From: Adiantum capillus-veneris
Lineage: Eukaryota; Streptophyta; Polypodiopsida; Polypodiales; Pteridaceae
DNA length: 64,000 nucleotides
Assembly (NCBI GenBank): GCA_014529385.2
Contig: CM043942.1
Span: forward strand, 59,759,184-59,823,183
Direction: 5' to 3'
The notes beneath the pieces were generated by a model, which saw only the letters and a program-made list of their open reading frames with translations, had not been told where the DNA came from and made no database searches. Numbering within the stretch: position 1 is the first letter of the stretch; every line of letters begins with the position of its first letter. Below, in pieces: positions 21,769 to 32,827 of this stretch. The translations under genes were made by a program, and so were the position numbers.

Positions 21769-22150
21769 ATCAGGTTGCCCTCAATTTGAGGCTGACCCTA
21801 GTTCAAGAGAGAAAACAGATTTCAAGACGTAAGAGAACGCTTAGATTGCAATGAGATAGTGGGAGGGAGAGCTTCAACGATATTGAGGCTGACTAAAAAC
21901 CCATGCCTAATATGTCACTATAGAGATGGATGGAATTCAAGAACATTTCCTTCAGCTTTCATCATGCTCCAAAGCTCTTCACAATAGAGTAGCATGGTTT
22001 TCCACCCCACCTTGATCACACTTTCTTCTCTTGCATTTGGCCATTGGTCCCTCCAAAGCCTCCACTGCACTTGGATCTTTGGGATTTTGACTTTTTTGAG
22101 ATCTTGACCAGCGAACCAGGTTTTGAAGCATGCTCTAAGTGAGTTTTGAG
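21769..22150. other. Intergenic sequence between CACTA-1 and the copia element
   Basis: I see no coding domain, RNA gene or repeat with a partner elsewhere in the window. It contains the left flank into which the copia element inserted. Confidence 0.5.
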
Positions 22151-22590
22151 TAGCTCAAGTCTCATTCCAAAACCCCTACCCCTTCACGCTCTTGTTGTTG
22201 GAATTAGGGTTGCAGAGAAATGCACACAGCTTGGAGAAGACAAAGGAAGTTGAAGGCACACAATAGAGAGTGTGTTACTTAGTGCGCTATGGAAAGATAG
22301 ATAGCCCTAGAGTGATGGGCGTATATACAATGCTCAGGGGAAAAAACCTCCTAAAGAGGGAAAAAATGCATAGCTCAAGTCTCATTCCCAAACCCCTACC
22401 CCTTCACGCTCTTGTTGTTGGAATTAGGGTTGCAGAGAAATACACATAGCTTGGAGAAGACGAAGGAAGTTGAAGGCACACAATAGAGAGTGTGTTACTT
22501 AGTGCGCTATGGAAAGATAGATAGCCCTAGAGTGATGGGCGTATATATAATGCTTAGGGGAAAAAACCTCCTAAAGAGGGAAAAAATGCC
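22151..22590. repeat. 220-bp tandem duplication across the copia insertion edge
   Basis: 22151-22370 and 22371-22590 are near-identical direct repeats. Each unit contains 45 bp of flanking DNA including CTTGT plus the first 175 bp of the copia LTR. The left unit's LTR piece (22196-22370) is therefore a truncated extra LTR end. The duplication arose after the copia insertion. Confidence 0.85.
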
Positions 22591-22642
22591 CCGGAAATCC
22601 TTGTGTGTTCACACACATCACTACCACATGTATATGGTAACA
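22416..22642 (-). repeat. 3' LTR of copia element D (227 bp)
   Basis: It begins TGTTGGAATT and ends ATGGTAACA, the same length as the right LTR and differing from it by scattered substitutions. It overlaps the second unit of the 220-bp duplication. Confidence 0.92.
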
Positions 22643-22717
22643 AATCTCCCCTGGAGTAATGCGGTGAACGAGAGCTGGCACATGAGTAAAGGGAAGTGCC
22701 ATGCCCTGAGGACATGA

Positions 22718-23305
22718 TCAGTCCACAAAGGGGAGTAAGCCCAAAGCTTTGCGGAAAGCTTTAAGCTTCTCACAAGACAATGCCTTTGTGAAAAGAGCTG
22801 CAAGGTTGTCCTGTGTTGACACATAAGCCAAACTGACCTCTCCTGTTGAGAGCCTCTCCCTGGCATAGTGGTAATGCACCTCAATGTGATCTGTGCCAGC
22901 ATGAAAAATTGGGTTCCTCACAACTGCCAATGCGCTCTGACTGTCAGTGTAGATAATGTTGGCAGTGTCCTGTCCAACACCCAAATCAGCCATAAGGCAT
23001 CTAAGCCATACACACTCAATCGTAGTTGTGAAAATTGCCCTGTACTCAGCCTCACAACTCCAAGTGGCCACAGTAGGTTGCTTCTTGCTCAGCCGTGATA
23101 TACATGAACTGCCAAGCATGAAACAAAAACCACTTGTGGACACTCGTGTATCAAAACAATCAGCCCAATCTGAGTCCGAAAAAGCATGTAAATTTGGCGG
23201 CAATGATCCCCCCTTGGGATAAAACAAGCCAAGATGTAAAGTTCCACTAAGGTAGAAAAACATCCGCTTGACAGTCTGCCAATGCTTAGACCCTGGGCTA
23301 TGCAT
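22718..23305 (-). pseudogene. Copia RNase H (element D)
   Basis: A 195-codon frame carrying the Ty1/copia RNase H signatures AFSDSDWADCFDTRVSTSGF (about residues 41-60), SCEAEYRAIF (about 83-92) and YTDSQSALAV (about 119-128), then HIEVHYHYARE and the C-terminal tail DNLAALFTKAL. The catalytic Asp-Glu-Asp residues are present. It lies at the 3' end of the polyprotein next to the polypurine tract, as in all copia elements. It is open to its stop at 22718; the break from RT is near 23306-23333. Confidence 0.92.
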
Positions 23306-23332
23306 AAAGATGCTGACCTGTGAGACTACAAA

Positions 23333-24397
23333 CTAAATATATGGCCTCATGTTGCATACATAAATGAGGCAGCCAACAGTAGTTTGGTAGAGAGTGACAT
23401 GAGCAGGATCGCCATCATCATGTAGACTCAACTTCAAACCTGTTTCCACGGGAGTGGAAATAGGTTTGCGATCCTCAAGTCCAAACTTACATAGCAATGT
23501 CTCTTTGTAACTTTTCTGACACGAGGCAATACCACCATGACATTGCTTAAACTGTATGCCCAAATAATGATGCAACAACCCCAAATATTTCATCTTGAAA
23601 GTAGCATTCAAATCAGCCTTAAATTCAGCAATATGTCTCTCATTTGTTCCAGTGATCAGCAAATCATCTACATAAAGAACCACAATGAGAGGTACATCAC
23701 CCTCACTCATTCCATACAATATGCTTTCTATTGGACTGTTTCGAAAGCCTTGTTTGACCAAATGAGTGTTAGCTTTCTCTTACCAAGCACGAGGAGATTG
23801 CTTCAACCCATACAAATCCTTGTTACATTTGCACACTTTGTCCTCTTGTCCTTTCTTGAGAAAACCGCGAGGCTGCGTTACATAAACTTCCTCAAATACG
23901 TCACCATTCAAGAAAGCAGTAACAATGTCAGATTGATGTACATCCCAACCAAAATGAGCTACCAATGCACATAGAAAACGCACAGTAGTCATATGACAAG
24001 TGGGATAAAAGATCTCTTCATAATCTATGCCTTTTTTTTATGCATAACCCTTTGCAACAAGTTGAGCCTTATGGCGATCGATCTCACCATCCGGCTTGCA
24101 TTTCAACTTAAAAACCCACTTCGTACCAATGGCCTTTTTGCCAGGAGTCAAATCACATAAAGTCCATGTGTAATTTCCTATAAGTGCATCATATTCTGAT
24201 TGCATGCCACCCATCCAATTTTTTGAATTCTGTGCTTCATCAAAAGACAGAGGCTCCTCAACAGCATGTAAGCTAGACATAGCCAAAGCATGACAATCTG
24301 ATGCGTAAGATGCATGGCAAGAGTTTGAATGAGTATGAATAGACAAAGGTGCATCCAATTTACTGTCATGCAAAGTGTGCACCAGCCACTTTGGCAT
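23333..24397 (-). pseudogene. Copia reverse transcriptase (element D), nonsense-broken
   Basis: The N-terminal part (24397-24038) has KKAIGTKWVFKLKCKPDGEI and HKAQLVAKGY. A TAA near 24045 falls where the family has Gln. The middle part (23992-23780) has DVHQSDIVTAFLNGDV and DLYGLKQSPRAW. A second TAA follows that Trp, where the family has Tyr. The last part (23761-23333) has the catalytic LYVDDLLITG and YLGIQF. All parts are in order on one strand, so the original RT was complete. Both metal-binding aspartates are kept. Confidence 0.92.
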
Positions 24398-24498
24398 ACC
24401 TCTAGCCTAGTCATTTTCAGCCCTTTCCTCATCAAGTACATCATGTACATATGCATCAATAATAGGTTGATTTGTAACATTTTTGGAACCCCCATAGG

Positions 24499-25505
24499 CT
24501 ATACATTTGCCTCATTGGAACTTACATTCGTATTTCCACCACTGAAAAGGGGTAACAAAGTGTCAAAAATGTCCTGTGAGCTTACATTATTGTCTCTAGT
24601 ACATGATAGCAAGGGCTGAACAGAATCTTCCACAAACACTACATCCTGTGAAATCAGAATACGTTTTGTTTGCGGATGATACAACCTATAACCTTTGCTT
24701 TCAGCACTATAACCAACAAAAATACATTTGACAGCCTTATCATCCATTTTTCTGCATTGTGTTTGTGGCACCAAAGCATATGCTAAACAGCCAAAAACAC
24801 GCATGTGCTCAAAAGAAGGCTTTCTATCATGACATGCTTCATATGAAGTAATAGACTGCAAAAATTCCGTAGGACAGCTGTTTAGTACATAAGTGGCACA
24901 CATGATGGCCTCAAGCCAAAAAGAATGCTGCAAAGCTTGACTTTTGACCATACATCATGCCATTTCCATAAGTGCCCTGGTTTTCCTCTCAGCAACACCA
25001 TTTTGTTGAGGTGTATAAGGCACTGTACATTGGTGTTTTATCCCACGACTAGCCAAAAATGCATTGAATTCATGAGAAATATGCTCCCCTCCTCGATCGG
25101 AATGGAGGGTGCCCATAGGACATGTTGTGACATTTTCAGCCATAGCCGGAAATTGTTTGAAGCACATTAAAACTTCGAACTTATCTTTAATCGGAAATAC
25201 CCATGCATGCCTGGAGTAATCATCAATGAAAGTCACAAAGTAAAGGTAATTGCCCAAGGACGTAGTTTGCATGGGCCCACAAACATCACTATCCACAAGC
25301 TGCAACCTGCATGTGGCCCGAACTGAACCATCCTTTGGAAACTTAGAACACTGCATCTTACCCAAAATACAGCCTTCAAAAACATGGTTGAAAAGTTCTT
25401 CAAGAGGCGGCAAAGAAGCAACCATATCAAATTTTTGCAAACACAGCAAACTGGAAAAATTCAGATGACCAAAACGTGCATGCCAAAGTTCTTCATCTGA
25501 AATAG
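24499..25505 (-). pseudogene. Copia integrase (element D)
   Basis: The frame 25449-24955 contains the rve core with the DDE residues in family contexts: LVDSDVCGPM (first Asp), LHSDRGGEH (second Asp) and PQQNGVAERK (Glu). A GAG-preintegrase segment (LWHARFGHLN) lies just upstream near 25500-25470. The C-terminal part (24951-24499) carries FLQSITSYEACHDRKPSFEH, VFGCLAYALVP and CIFVGY, typical copia integrase tail motifs. A stop at about 24952-24954 splits core from tail. The protein inserts the cDNA into the genome when intact. Confidence 0.92.
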
Positions 25506-25509
25506 CCCT

Positions 25510-25900
25510 TCAATCTGCAACTGCATTTGCAAAATTTTTTCCACACTTGTCATACAAAGTGAGCTTATACAGCCCACGGCACAAAAGCCCAGATGCAACG
25601 ATTTCATCACCAAAACTAAGATCATGAACTGTACATCTGTCATCTACCAATTTGACTACAAGTCCATGTCTAGCAAGTGAAGATACAGACAAAAGATTCT
25701 TCTTGATCCCCAGGTACATAAAGTGCATCAACAAGTGTGAAAGAACTGCCATGAGCAGTAGTAAGTACAATCTTTCCAACTCCCTAAACCGGATAAGAGG
25801 CATTTTTCGCACAAGTGACTGAATTTCCATGAGACACAGGCTCGAGAGAGGTGGAAAATTCACGATGTGAGGTAATGTGCTTTGTACACCACTATCAAAA
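25510..25900 (-). pseudogene. Copia protease and pre-integrase region (element D), frameshifted
   Basis: The minus strand encodes a retropepsin-like FDSGVQS at about 25895 and, after frame changes, KKNLLSVSSLARHGL and DEIVASGLLCRGLYKL, which normally link protease to integrase in copia. The frames do not join, so at least one indel lies near 25690-25870. It would have cleaved the polyprotein. Confidence 0.7.
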
Positions 25901-25902
25901 TA

Positions 25903-26913
25903 TCACACATGTGAACCTGCAGCAGTTGACAAGCATGCATCATGGACAACCAGATTGTAAGTGCACTCTGCACTAAAAGCCCATTCTACATCAACATCAG
26001 CAACACAGTCTCTTTTCACATAAGACTCAACAATGGCTGCATTTGTAATGGAACCAGCATTTGCAATGGAACTACCCTCTTTCTTCTTAGCCTCTTTGGC
26101 CTTCAACTTAGGACACTGCTTGATCAAGTGATCATTAGCTTTACAATAATGGCAACACATCTTCTTTTTGCCCTTATCACTAAAATTTCCACATGAATTG
26201 CTACCAGCATAAGCAGCAGGAACAAAAGTTTTGCCATGCGCAGCAAAGCTTGTTCAATTGTACGCTGTCTAGTCCTGTTTTTTTGAAAAGTGACTCTCGC
26301 AACAGCAATGTGCATAATGCATCAAACTTGACAACTTTTGGATTTCCTTGGGTCATAAGTCTCCAAGTACTAGCAAAAGTCTGGTAAGAATCTGGTAAGG
26401 AATCAAGAACATTTTTCACAAGGGAGCTGTCTAATATGACTTCACTACAAAATAAAGTTGCTCATTAATATCCTTGACACTAGCAGGAAAAGTGTCCATA
26501 TCATCTTCCGCATGCGTAATCTTCGACTCCAGCTCTTTACGCAGCAAAGCAATTTTAGCCTCATTGCGACTTGCATAAAAACCAGCCAAAATATCCCAAG
26601 CCTGTTTTGCAGATTTTGCTGAACGGATGTGAGGAACAATGGTGCACTTCACAAACAACGCAATCAATGAATGAGCCTGCGCATCCTTTACATCCCAACG
26701 TGATTGTTCTACCGTAGGCAAAACAACTCTAATAGCAGCAAGACTTGCAACATCCTCAGAACCAGGACGTAGATCAATGCGCTGCACAATATTTCAAACG
26801 CCCTTTGACACAAGAACGTGTTGCATCATATAATCCCACATAGAGTAATTGTCCCCATCCAACCTGTCCTCAGCAGCAAACATCTTGAACACATCTGTGT
26901 TGTTTTCAGCCAT
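25903..26913 (-). pseudogene. Copia Gag with zinc knuckle (element D), several breaks
   Basis: A plausible start is the ATG at 26913 (MAENNTDVFKMFAAEDRLDG), followed by NYSMWDYMMQ, the usual copia Gag N-terminus. A TGA follows at about 26794, then 26787-26431 continues the Gag domain (SAKQAWDILAGFYASRNEAK). Further on are VLDSLPDSYQTFAS (26419-26360) and the zinc knuckle CHYCKANDHLIKQC (26155-26110), an intact CX2CX4HX4C. Gag forms the particle and binds RNA. At least three stops or frameshifts separate the parts. Confidence 0.88.
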
Positions 26914-27264
26914 GGTAAATGCTGCACCTGATGTGAAAACTGTCCAAAAAGAGGAGAAACTAAGCGGGGACAACACGCGCTATATAGCACAAACTGTAGA
27001 AGACTGTAATTAGGAACCTGTTATGCAGAAAATGGTACTAATAGAAATTTTGCACAAAATGACGAAATAGCCCTTGCAGACCTGCCTATAGTGAAAACGA
27101 AGGCCGGAATGAGCCCGAATAAAAAATATGAGCAAACTGAGCTCTATGAGTTCTCCTGACATATTTCTCGACTTGCGAATGCTCGTCAAACCTCATTGTA
27201 ATCGAAGAAAGTGAACAGGCATGTGCTGAATCAGCTGGCGACTAAGCCTGGGAGGACGTAAGCT

Positions 27265-27276
27265 GCTCTAATACTA
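27265..27276 (-). other. Primer-binding site of copia element D
   Basis: The minus strand reads TAGTATTAGAGC, a decayed initiator-Met site two bases inside the 5' LTR. Confidence 0.7.
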
Positions 27277-27278
27277 AT

Positions 27279-27505
27279 TGTTTGAATTAAGGTTCCAGAG
27301 AAATGCACACAGCTTGGAGAAGACAAAGGAAGCTCAAGGCACACAATAGAGAGTGTGTTACTTAGTGTGCTATGGAAAGATAGATAGCCCTAGAGTGATC
27401 AGCGTCTATACAATGCTTGGGGGGGAAAACCTCCTAAAGAGGGAAAAAATGCCCTGGCGGTCCTAGTGTGTTCACACACATCACTACCACATGTATATGG
27501 TAACA
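27279..27505 (-). repeat. 5' LTR of copia element D (227 bp)
   Basis: It begins TGTTTGAATT and ends ATGGTAACA, followed by CTTGT, the target duplication also found at 22411-22415. Confidence 0.92.
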
Positions 27506-27510
27506 CTTGT

Positions 27511-28979
27511 AATTGAAGGGAGTCTTGTAGATACTCCTTACGTCAAAGCTTCCAAAAAATTTCCTTGAAAACCAAGCAGCAGTGCTATCCACTACTGCTC
27601 ATAAAAATGTCCAGATGGCAAATTCCCATTGTGAAGAAACCCTTCACCTAGTGCATCCTTATCTTATTAGGGAAGGCCTCGTGATTATATCACTTGTTAA
27701 TTCTTTATTTTTCTAAAGCTTTTTCCACCATGTCAAAGAAGTGAATGCAACTTTTAGGAATAACTTTTAAAAGGCTTTCTCTTCAAGACTAAAAATTTTA
27801 AGCCCCTTTGAGGGAGACATTTCAACAATAAATAGAATTGGATGAACTTCACCATATGGGTACTAAGGCATTTAGCAGTCTAACAAAGAAATTTTTTGAA
27901 TTAAATGAAACCTTGTTGGACACACACACACAAATGCCCTTCTAAAAATTGACCTTTTTTTAAAGGTGTTGTCAAAAAAGGAGGAAACAGATTGCAACTT
28001 TGTTATCTTGTATCATTCTCTCTCCTTCTCAAATGTACATAAACACACACACACGTTACTACAATATTGTCTCTGTGCAAAACAAAAATTTTGTATCTAA
28101 TAATAGGTCACTATATTCTTCAATAGATTAAGGACATATGAGGATAAAAGGAGATCTTGAAGAGTGATGGTTACAAACCAAGATATCTCTAAGTATACAC
28201 AAGCTTGAGTGTGTACTCCATTATAGAGCTTGAAAAATCATTTGCTTAATTTCCATTTAGCATAATTCTATGATAGCTACATATGTTGTGAAGCCATTCA
28301 AAGTGTAAATTGTAGTACTACATCATTCATCAAGGTACGGCCCTTTGATATTTGAAGGGAATTGTCAGCATGGCATTACTTCTTGCCACAACTTCCCATG
28401 TGCTGTTCAAATCAAAGAGTTTGTCATCAATGTTAATTTAAGTATACAAATTGTTTCAATGTTTGCAAAAATGGTTTTAGATGTATTTGCACACCCATGG
28501 ATGCATAAGCACGCATGTGCACACACACACACACACAAACACAAACACAAACACACAAGAAAATCCAAGATATATCTACACATGTGTGTACTCCTATGCG
28601 CATGCACACCATGCATACAGACACAATCACTCATTCAAATGTAAGTAATAAAAGCTAGAGATTATAACTAGGTACACTTCTAATGTACATGCGCACGCAC
28701 ATAGACAAACAAATATTAAAACATTTTGACATAGTGTATATGTATATTGGTATGCTTTTTACATCCATACAAACCAAGAATTTAGGCTTTTGTCATAAAT
28801 GAAATAGGGGATACTATACTACAAACTTGGCGATGGATTTAAATATATATGTCCCATGGACATACCCTCTATATTTATAGACACATGCATATTCACAATA
28901 TCATTTTTGTAGTGAATTCAATTGATTGAGAAGATATTATCAATTTCTATGATTATAAAAAAATATATTGTAAGACATG
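27511..28979. other. Unannotated sequence between copia D and CACTA-2
   Basis: AT-rich, with short AC tracts near 27923 and 28044 and a longer AC/AAAC tract at 28517-28558. I see no coding domain, RNA gene or long repeat partner. It ends with ATG (28977-28979), the left target duplication of CACTA-2. Confidence 0.5.
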
Positions 28980-29100
28980 CACTACAAGAGGTTCTTCATA
29001 TTAGAGACGCTAGCAGTGCGACGCTAAATTATTTATTAAATAGTGACGATCATAGCGACGACCATAGCGACATCGATAGAGGTAAAAAAATAAACCGCGA
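28980..29100 (+). repeat. Left terminus and subterminal repeats of CACTA-2
   Basis: After the 14-bp terminus come GAGACGCTAGC, GCGACGCTAAA, TAGTGACGAT, CATAGCGACGAC and CATAGCGACAT. These share the core TAGCGAC or its complement with the right end. Such arrays bind TnpA in En/Spm. Confidence 0.8.
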
Positions 29101-29158
29101 GTGCCAAAAGCTCAAAACTCATATCTGAGTTTTGACGCACTAGCAAAAGAGTTAGACG

Positions 29159-29306
29159 CCCCCCTCTCTCTCTCTCTCTCTCTCCCCCCCCCCCACCCCC
29201 CCACACACACACACAAAATCACACACACAGATGAGAAGAGGAAGGAGAGCCAGGTATGCGCCTTCCCTCTCCTCCCTCTCATGTTCCCTTCCCCTCTTTC
29301 TCTCTT

Positions 29307-29337
<31 letters not shown>

Positions 29338-29340
29338 TTG
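29159..29340. repeat. Mixed CT, C and AC microsatellites
   Basis: CT tract at 29165-29182, C-rich run at 29183-29201, AC tract at 29202-29214, and a further CT plus AC block at 29309-29338. A GA-rich stretch follows at 29348-29410. Confidence 0.9.
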
Positions 29341-29449
29341 TGTCTTTGAGAGAGGGGGAGAGAGGGAGAAAGCCAAGAGAGAGATAAGGGGAGAAAACAA
29401 AGAGAGAGTGATAAATAAAAAAAGTAGAGAAAATATGAAATGAAATGTT

Positions 29450-30010
29450 AAATTAAAATTTAGGGTTATGTTAGATTTAAGATTAGGTTAGATTTATGAT
29501 TATATTAGATTTAGGTTTATGTCAGATTTAAGATTAGGTTAAAATTTAAGTTAGATTACATTTAAATTTGATTTATGTTAGATTACAGTTAAGTTTAGGT
29601 TAGATTTAAAATTAGATTAGATTTAGGTTTGTGTTATATTTAAGATTAGGGTAAGATTTAAGGTTAGGTTAGACTTAAGATTAGATTAGATTTAGGTTTA
29701 TGTTAGATTTAAAATTTAGGTTAGATTTAAGTTATATTACATTTAAATTTGATTTACGTTAGATTACATTTAGGTTTAGGTTAGATTTAAGATTAGATTA
29801 GATTTAGGTTTGTGTTATATTTAAGATTAGGGTAAGAATTAAGATTAGGCTATACTTAAGATTAAATTAGATTTAGGTTTATCTTAGATTTAGATTTAGG
29901 TTAGATTTAACACTAGATCTATGTTAAATTTAAAATTAGGTTAAATCTAAGTTAGGTTTTAAGTTAGATTTAAGGTTAGATCTAGTTTACCTTCAGGATT
30001 ACGGTTTAAG
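29450..30010. repeat. TTAGATTTA-type minisatellite with a 181-bp higher-order repeat
   Basis: About 560 bp consists of degenerate 6-12 bp units such as TTAGATTTA, AGGTTAGATTTA and AGATTAGATTTA. Superimposed is a 181-bp period: the block starting ATTACATTTAAATTTGATTT at 29555 recurs at 29736 with the same order of variants. It lies between the left end and the transposase of CACTA-2. Confidence 0.85.
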
Positions 30011-30386
30011 TTTAGAGTTAGGCCAATGATGATCTCTCTCTTCCTCTCCATGGATGCAGCCACTTGGTGTAATCATATACATGCTACCTGCACTTATCTA
30101 TTAGAGATTTTAGGACATGTCCCTCGAACAAGTTTAAAAGAGCTGTTGTGAAGAGATGTTAAGCTGTTGTGAATTGCTATAGCTAAAGAAGAGGCAAAGG
30201 GGTTTTGTCCACTACATGCATTGTCATGTAGACATGGGTGTCTAAATCTCTCGTATCCACAAATATAGGCATTAACCAATAAAGATGAGATTATAACCCG
30301 GTGGTTTTGATCTTTGTGCACCTCTAGACCGAGGCGTGCGGAGATTGGACATGACTAGAGATTATGAGGTAGTCTACAGTGTGATC

Positions 30387-30388
<2 letters not shown>

Positions 30389-30450
<62 letters not shown>
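30389..30450. repeat. (GA)n microsatellite
   Basis: About 60 bp of uninterrupted AG/GA dinucleotides directly upstream of the first CACTA-2 transposase exon. Confidence 0.95.
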
Positions 30451-30453
<3 letters not shown>

Positions 30454-30482
30454 ACGAAAGTTGCCAATAGAATATTAAATTT

Positions 30483-30962
30483 ATGTCCATGTGTTATAGG
30501 GTTTTTACATTCATTATGAGAAGTGATGATGATGTGGGGCCGTCCAACCAAAACACCTATCTCTCAACAAGGATCTTATGTCCTTGTAATCAATGCAAAC
30601 ATGCTGTACGATGGACAAGACACGTTCCTTTGCAGCACGTTCACAAATTTGGCGAATTTGACCCATCTATTATAGATCGATTTTTTGCCAATCACAACTC
30701 GTCATACTATGATGCTGGTCAACAAGCAGCAATCTTGCAATCCAATAGATGCGTTCGCAGGCGCTTTGGTCAAGCAGCATATGTGAGGCCACAAGATGCA
30801 GCCTCTGACAACTCGGAGGGTGATCATGTAGACCACCAGCCCAACGAGGCTATGTTTGAGCCCAAGATTGATGAAATGATCGAGAAAATCATGGATTCAG
30901 AAAGGCTTATCAATGATGACATGAAAATTGAAGTCAATACGCCATTGTATGGTGGAGCACGT
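30483..30962 (+). pseudogene. CACTA-2 transposase, N-terminal exon (Transposase-associated domain)
   Basis: The frame carries RILCPCNQCKHAVRWTRHVP (about residues 30-49), the Cys-rich signature of the N-terminal transposase-associated domain, then HKFGEFDPSIIDRFF and an acidic linker. It then reaches NTPLYGG, the start of the Tnp2 core (family pattern Pro-Leu-Tyr-x-Gly). A splice acceptor TTATAG at about 30494-30499 may mark the true exon start, so the first Met is uncertain. The exon is cut at codon Ala-Arg by element A and resumes at 57809 in the same frame. Confidence 0.8.
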
Positions 30963-31309
30963 TGTCGTGATGTGTGCGGTCTAGCTGGGAAGGTGCGAAA
31001 CCTATGGCTGTGACAGTTTGTGATGAGAGTCACAAACACTTTATGAAAAATCGTTTATGGAGAATCACCAACCCTCTTCCTAAAGATGGTTTTAACTCTA
31101 AGAGCGTTCGTGACAAAAATGTCACAAACCCTCTTTGCTATTGTGCTTGGAATGTGCTCGTTTTGGTAGTCAAGATCATGATGAAAGGACCATCAAATCA
31201 CATCCAATTTTACTTTAAAAGAGCAATTAGGAACACTAAATGTTCAGTCATAAAACCTCAATGCTCATACAAGCACAATTTTCAATCAAAATCGAAACCT
31301 CTTTGGTGG
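30963..31309 (-). repeat. 3' LTR of element A, distal part
   Basis: Aligns with 56723-57069 of the right LTR; both start TGTCGTGATGTGTG. It is interrupted after GGTGG by element B and resumes at 40474. Confidence 0.88.
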
Positions 31310-32279
31310 TGATCCGAGCCTATCACAAATTTTTGTTTATTATATTTTGTTGGTTTTCCTTGCTCCTAGAGGTTTACAATAAAAGAAAGAGTGGGAACAA
31401 CCTCTTGGAAAAAAAAATTTAAAAAAAGATTTGATAGGAATTTTTTCTTGACTAGTTCACCGGAGGTGAAAGGTAGAGGGAGAACCTAGTGGTAAAGGGA
31501 AGGGAAAATATGTAAATGTGAAAAGGAAAGATATGATGTGGTTGTGGAGCCATGCACCCATGATTCAAGGGTCATGAGTGGCTCATATCATCATGGCTTT
31601 GGATCCATATGATGATTCAAACAAATGGAACCCAAGTGGAAGACTTGGTAAAGGAAGGAACCAGACACATGATTTTGCTGAATTTTTAAAAAATACTTCC
31701 ACTCCGATCCAAGGAAAGTTGTCTTCATCAAAGTTGTAGCTGATGAGCTGGAGATTGTGGCCATATTTTTTTTATAATTTTTGCATCTACGTTCTAGGAG
31801 ATATGTCCAAAATCGCGGACGCCAGTTTTTTCAACTGTGGTGGAGACCACCCCCTCTACCTTTACACACACACACCCTTCCTTTTCCACATTGAGACCTT
31901 CTCTAAAAATTAGCCATTAGTCTTCTCACCCTCCTCTCCTTCCTCCTCTCTCTCAAGCTCAAAAACCCATCAAAATTCCTCTTCTAATCACCTCTCAAGT
32001 CATGCTTAATCTTGTTGTAATTCATAAGTTCTCATTCAACCCCTTTCTATTATTACTAGATATGTATTGATTTTATGTAGATTCTTTACATTTTAAAATA
32101 AGGAAGCTCTTGGACTCAAGCTATGGAGGAAGGAGTGAAGACAACACAAGTGATGATGGAGCTAATTGGTCAACAAATCACTTGGAAGGAGCTTCTTCAT
32201 TGGTTGAATGTCCCTAATCAAGCTTCATTTGTACAAATTACACTTGTATCTTAACCTCACTCCTAATCACTCTCTTTCC

Positions 32280-32288
32280 TATATAAAG
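32280..32288 (+). promoter_or_regulatory. TATA box of the element B LTR
   Basis: TATATAAAG in a pyrimidine-rich context about 970 bp into the LTR. The same word is at 39975-39983 in the 3' LTR. Confidence 0.65.
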
Positions 32289-32597
32289 AGGCCTTCCCCT
32301 TTGTAATTTCAAGCCTCCCTCAGCCCCATTGAGTCTTTGTATCACTCACCATGAGCCCATAACATCATTCACTCTATTCTTGCACATTCTAGAGTGCAAA
32401 TTGTTTCATGCTAGTAATCTCTCCTTCTCTTACTTATGTTAATTAAGAGAAATCTTCTATATATGTGTGAGAGTGCTTGATGTGATCTTGGCTAATCCTT
32501 GAGTGGTTGTTTGGTAATCTACATGCTATTTGTATTGGGAGTGTTTGAAGTCATCCATTCCTTGTACACACACTAAGGTTAATGATTCATTCATAGT

Positions 32598-32598
<1 letters not shown>

Positions 32599-32655
<57 letters not shown>
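32599..32655. repeat. (TC)n microsatellite in the 5' LTR of element B
   Basis: Uninterrupted TC dinucleotides. The matching tract in the 3' LTR is at 40299-40351 and is slightly shorter. Confidence 0.95.
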
Positions 32656-32659
<4 letters not shown>

Positions 32660-32777
32660 TGTAGCGTTCCTAGCCCACGCTTCCAAGACTAGGTGGTGCC
32701 CTTATCTCATTTCCCTTGTGGCGCAATGGAGTTTGTTTTGGTTTAGAGGCCGCCATTCCAAATTTCCTTCGTCATAA

Positions 32778-32795
32778 ATTGGTGCCCCCAATTAT
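32778..32795 (+). other. Probable primer-binding site of element B
   Basis: ATTGGTGCCCCCAATTAT follows the 5' LTR after three bases. The core TGGTGCCCCCA fits a tRNA-acceptor complement, but I cannot assign the tRNA. Confidence 0.5.
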
Positions 32796-32827
32796 GAGGA
32801 GTTCTCAAGCAGCGCTTTGTCAATCCT

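Larger units (their letters stand above)
22416..27505 (-). mobile_element. Ty1/copia retrotransposon D, 5090 bp, complete structure, broken frames
   Basis: Two 227-bp LTRs (TGTT...AACA) are flanked by matching CTTGT target duplications at 22411-22415 and 27506-27510. On the minus strand the order is Gag, protease, integrase, RT, RNase H, which defines copia. A polypurine tract (AGGGGAGA, minus strand, about 22645-22655) precedes the 3' LTR. Several nonsense and frameshift mutations interrupt the single original polyprotein. Confidence 0.92.
31310..32774 (+). repeat. 5' LTR of element B
   Basis: TGATCCGAGCC...CTTCGTCA, 1465 bp. It contains a TATA box at 32280 and a (TC)n tract at 32599-32655. 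Confidence 0.92.

Noticed and set aside
28407-28644. Cys-rich small protein frames near the AC tract
   Set aside because: The Cys/His/Thr content comes from the AC/GT microsatellite in different frames.
29450-30010. Interstitial telomere repeat
   Set aside because: TTTAGGG occurs only sporadically; the dominant unit is TTAGATTTA.
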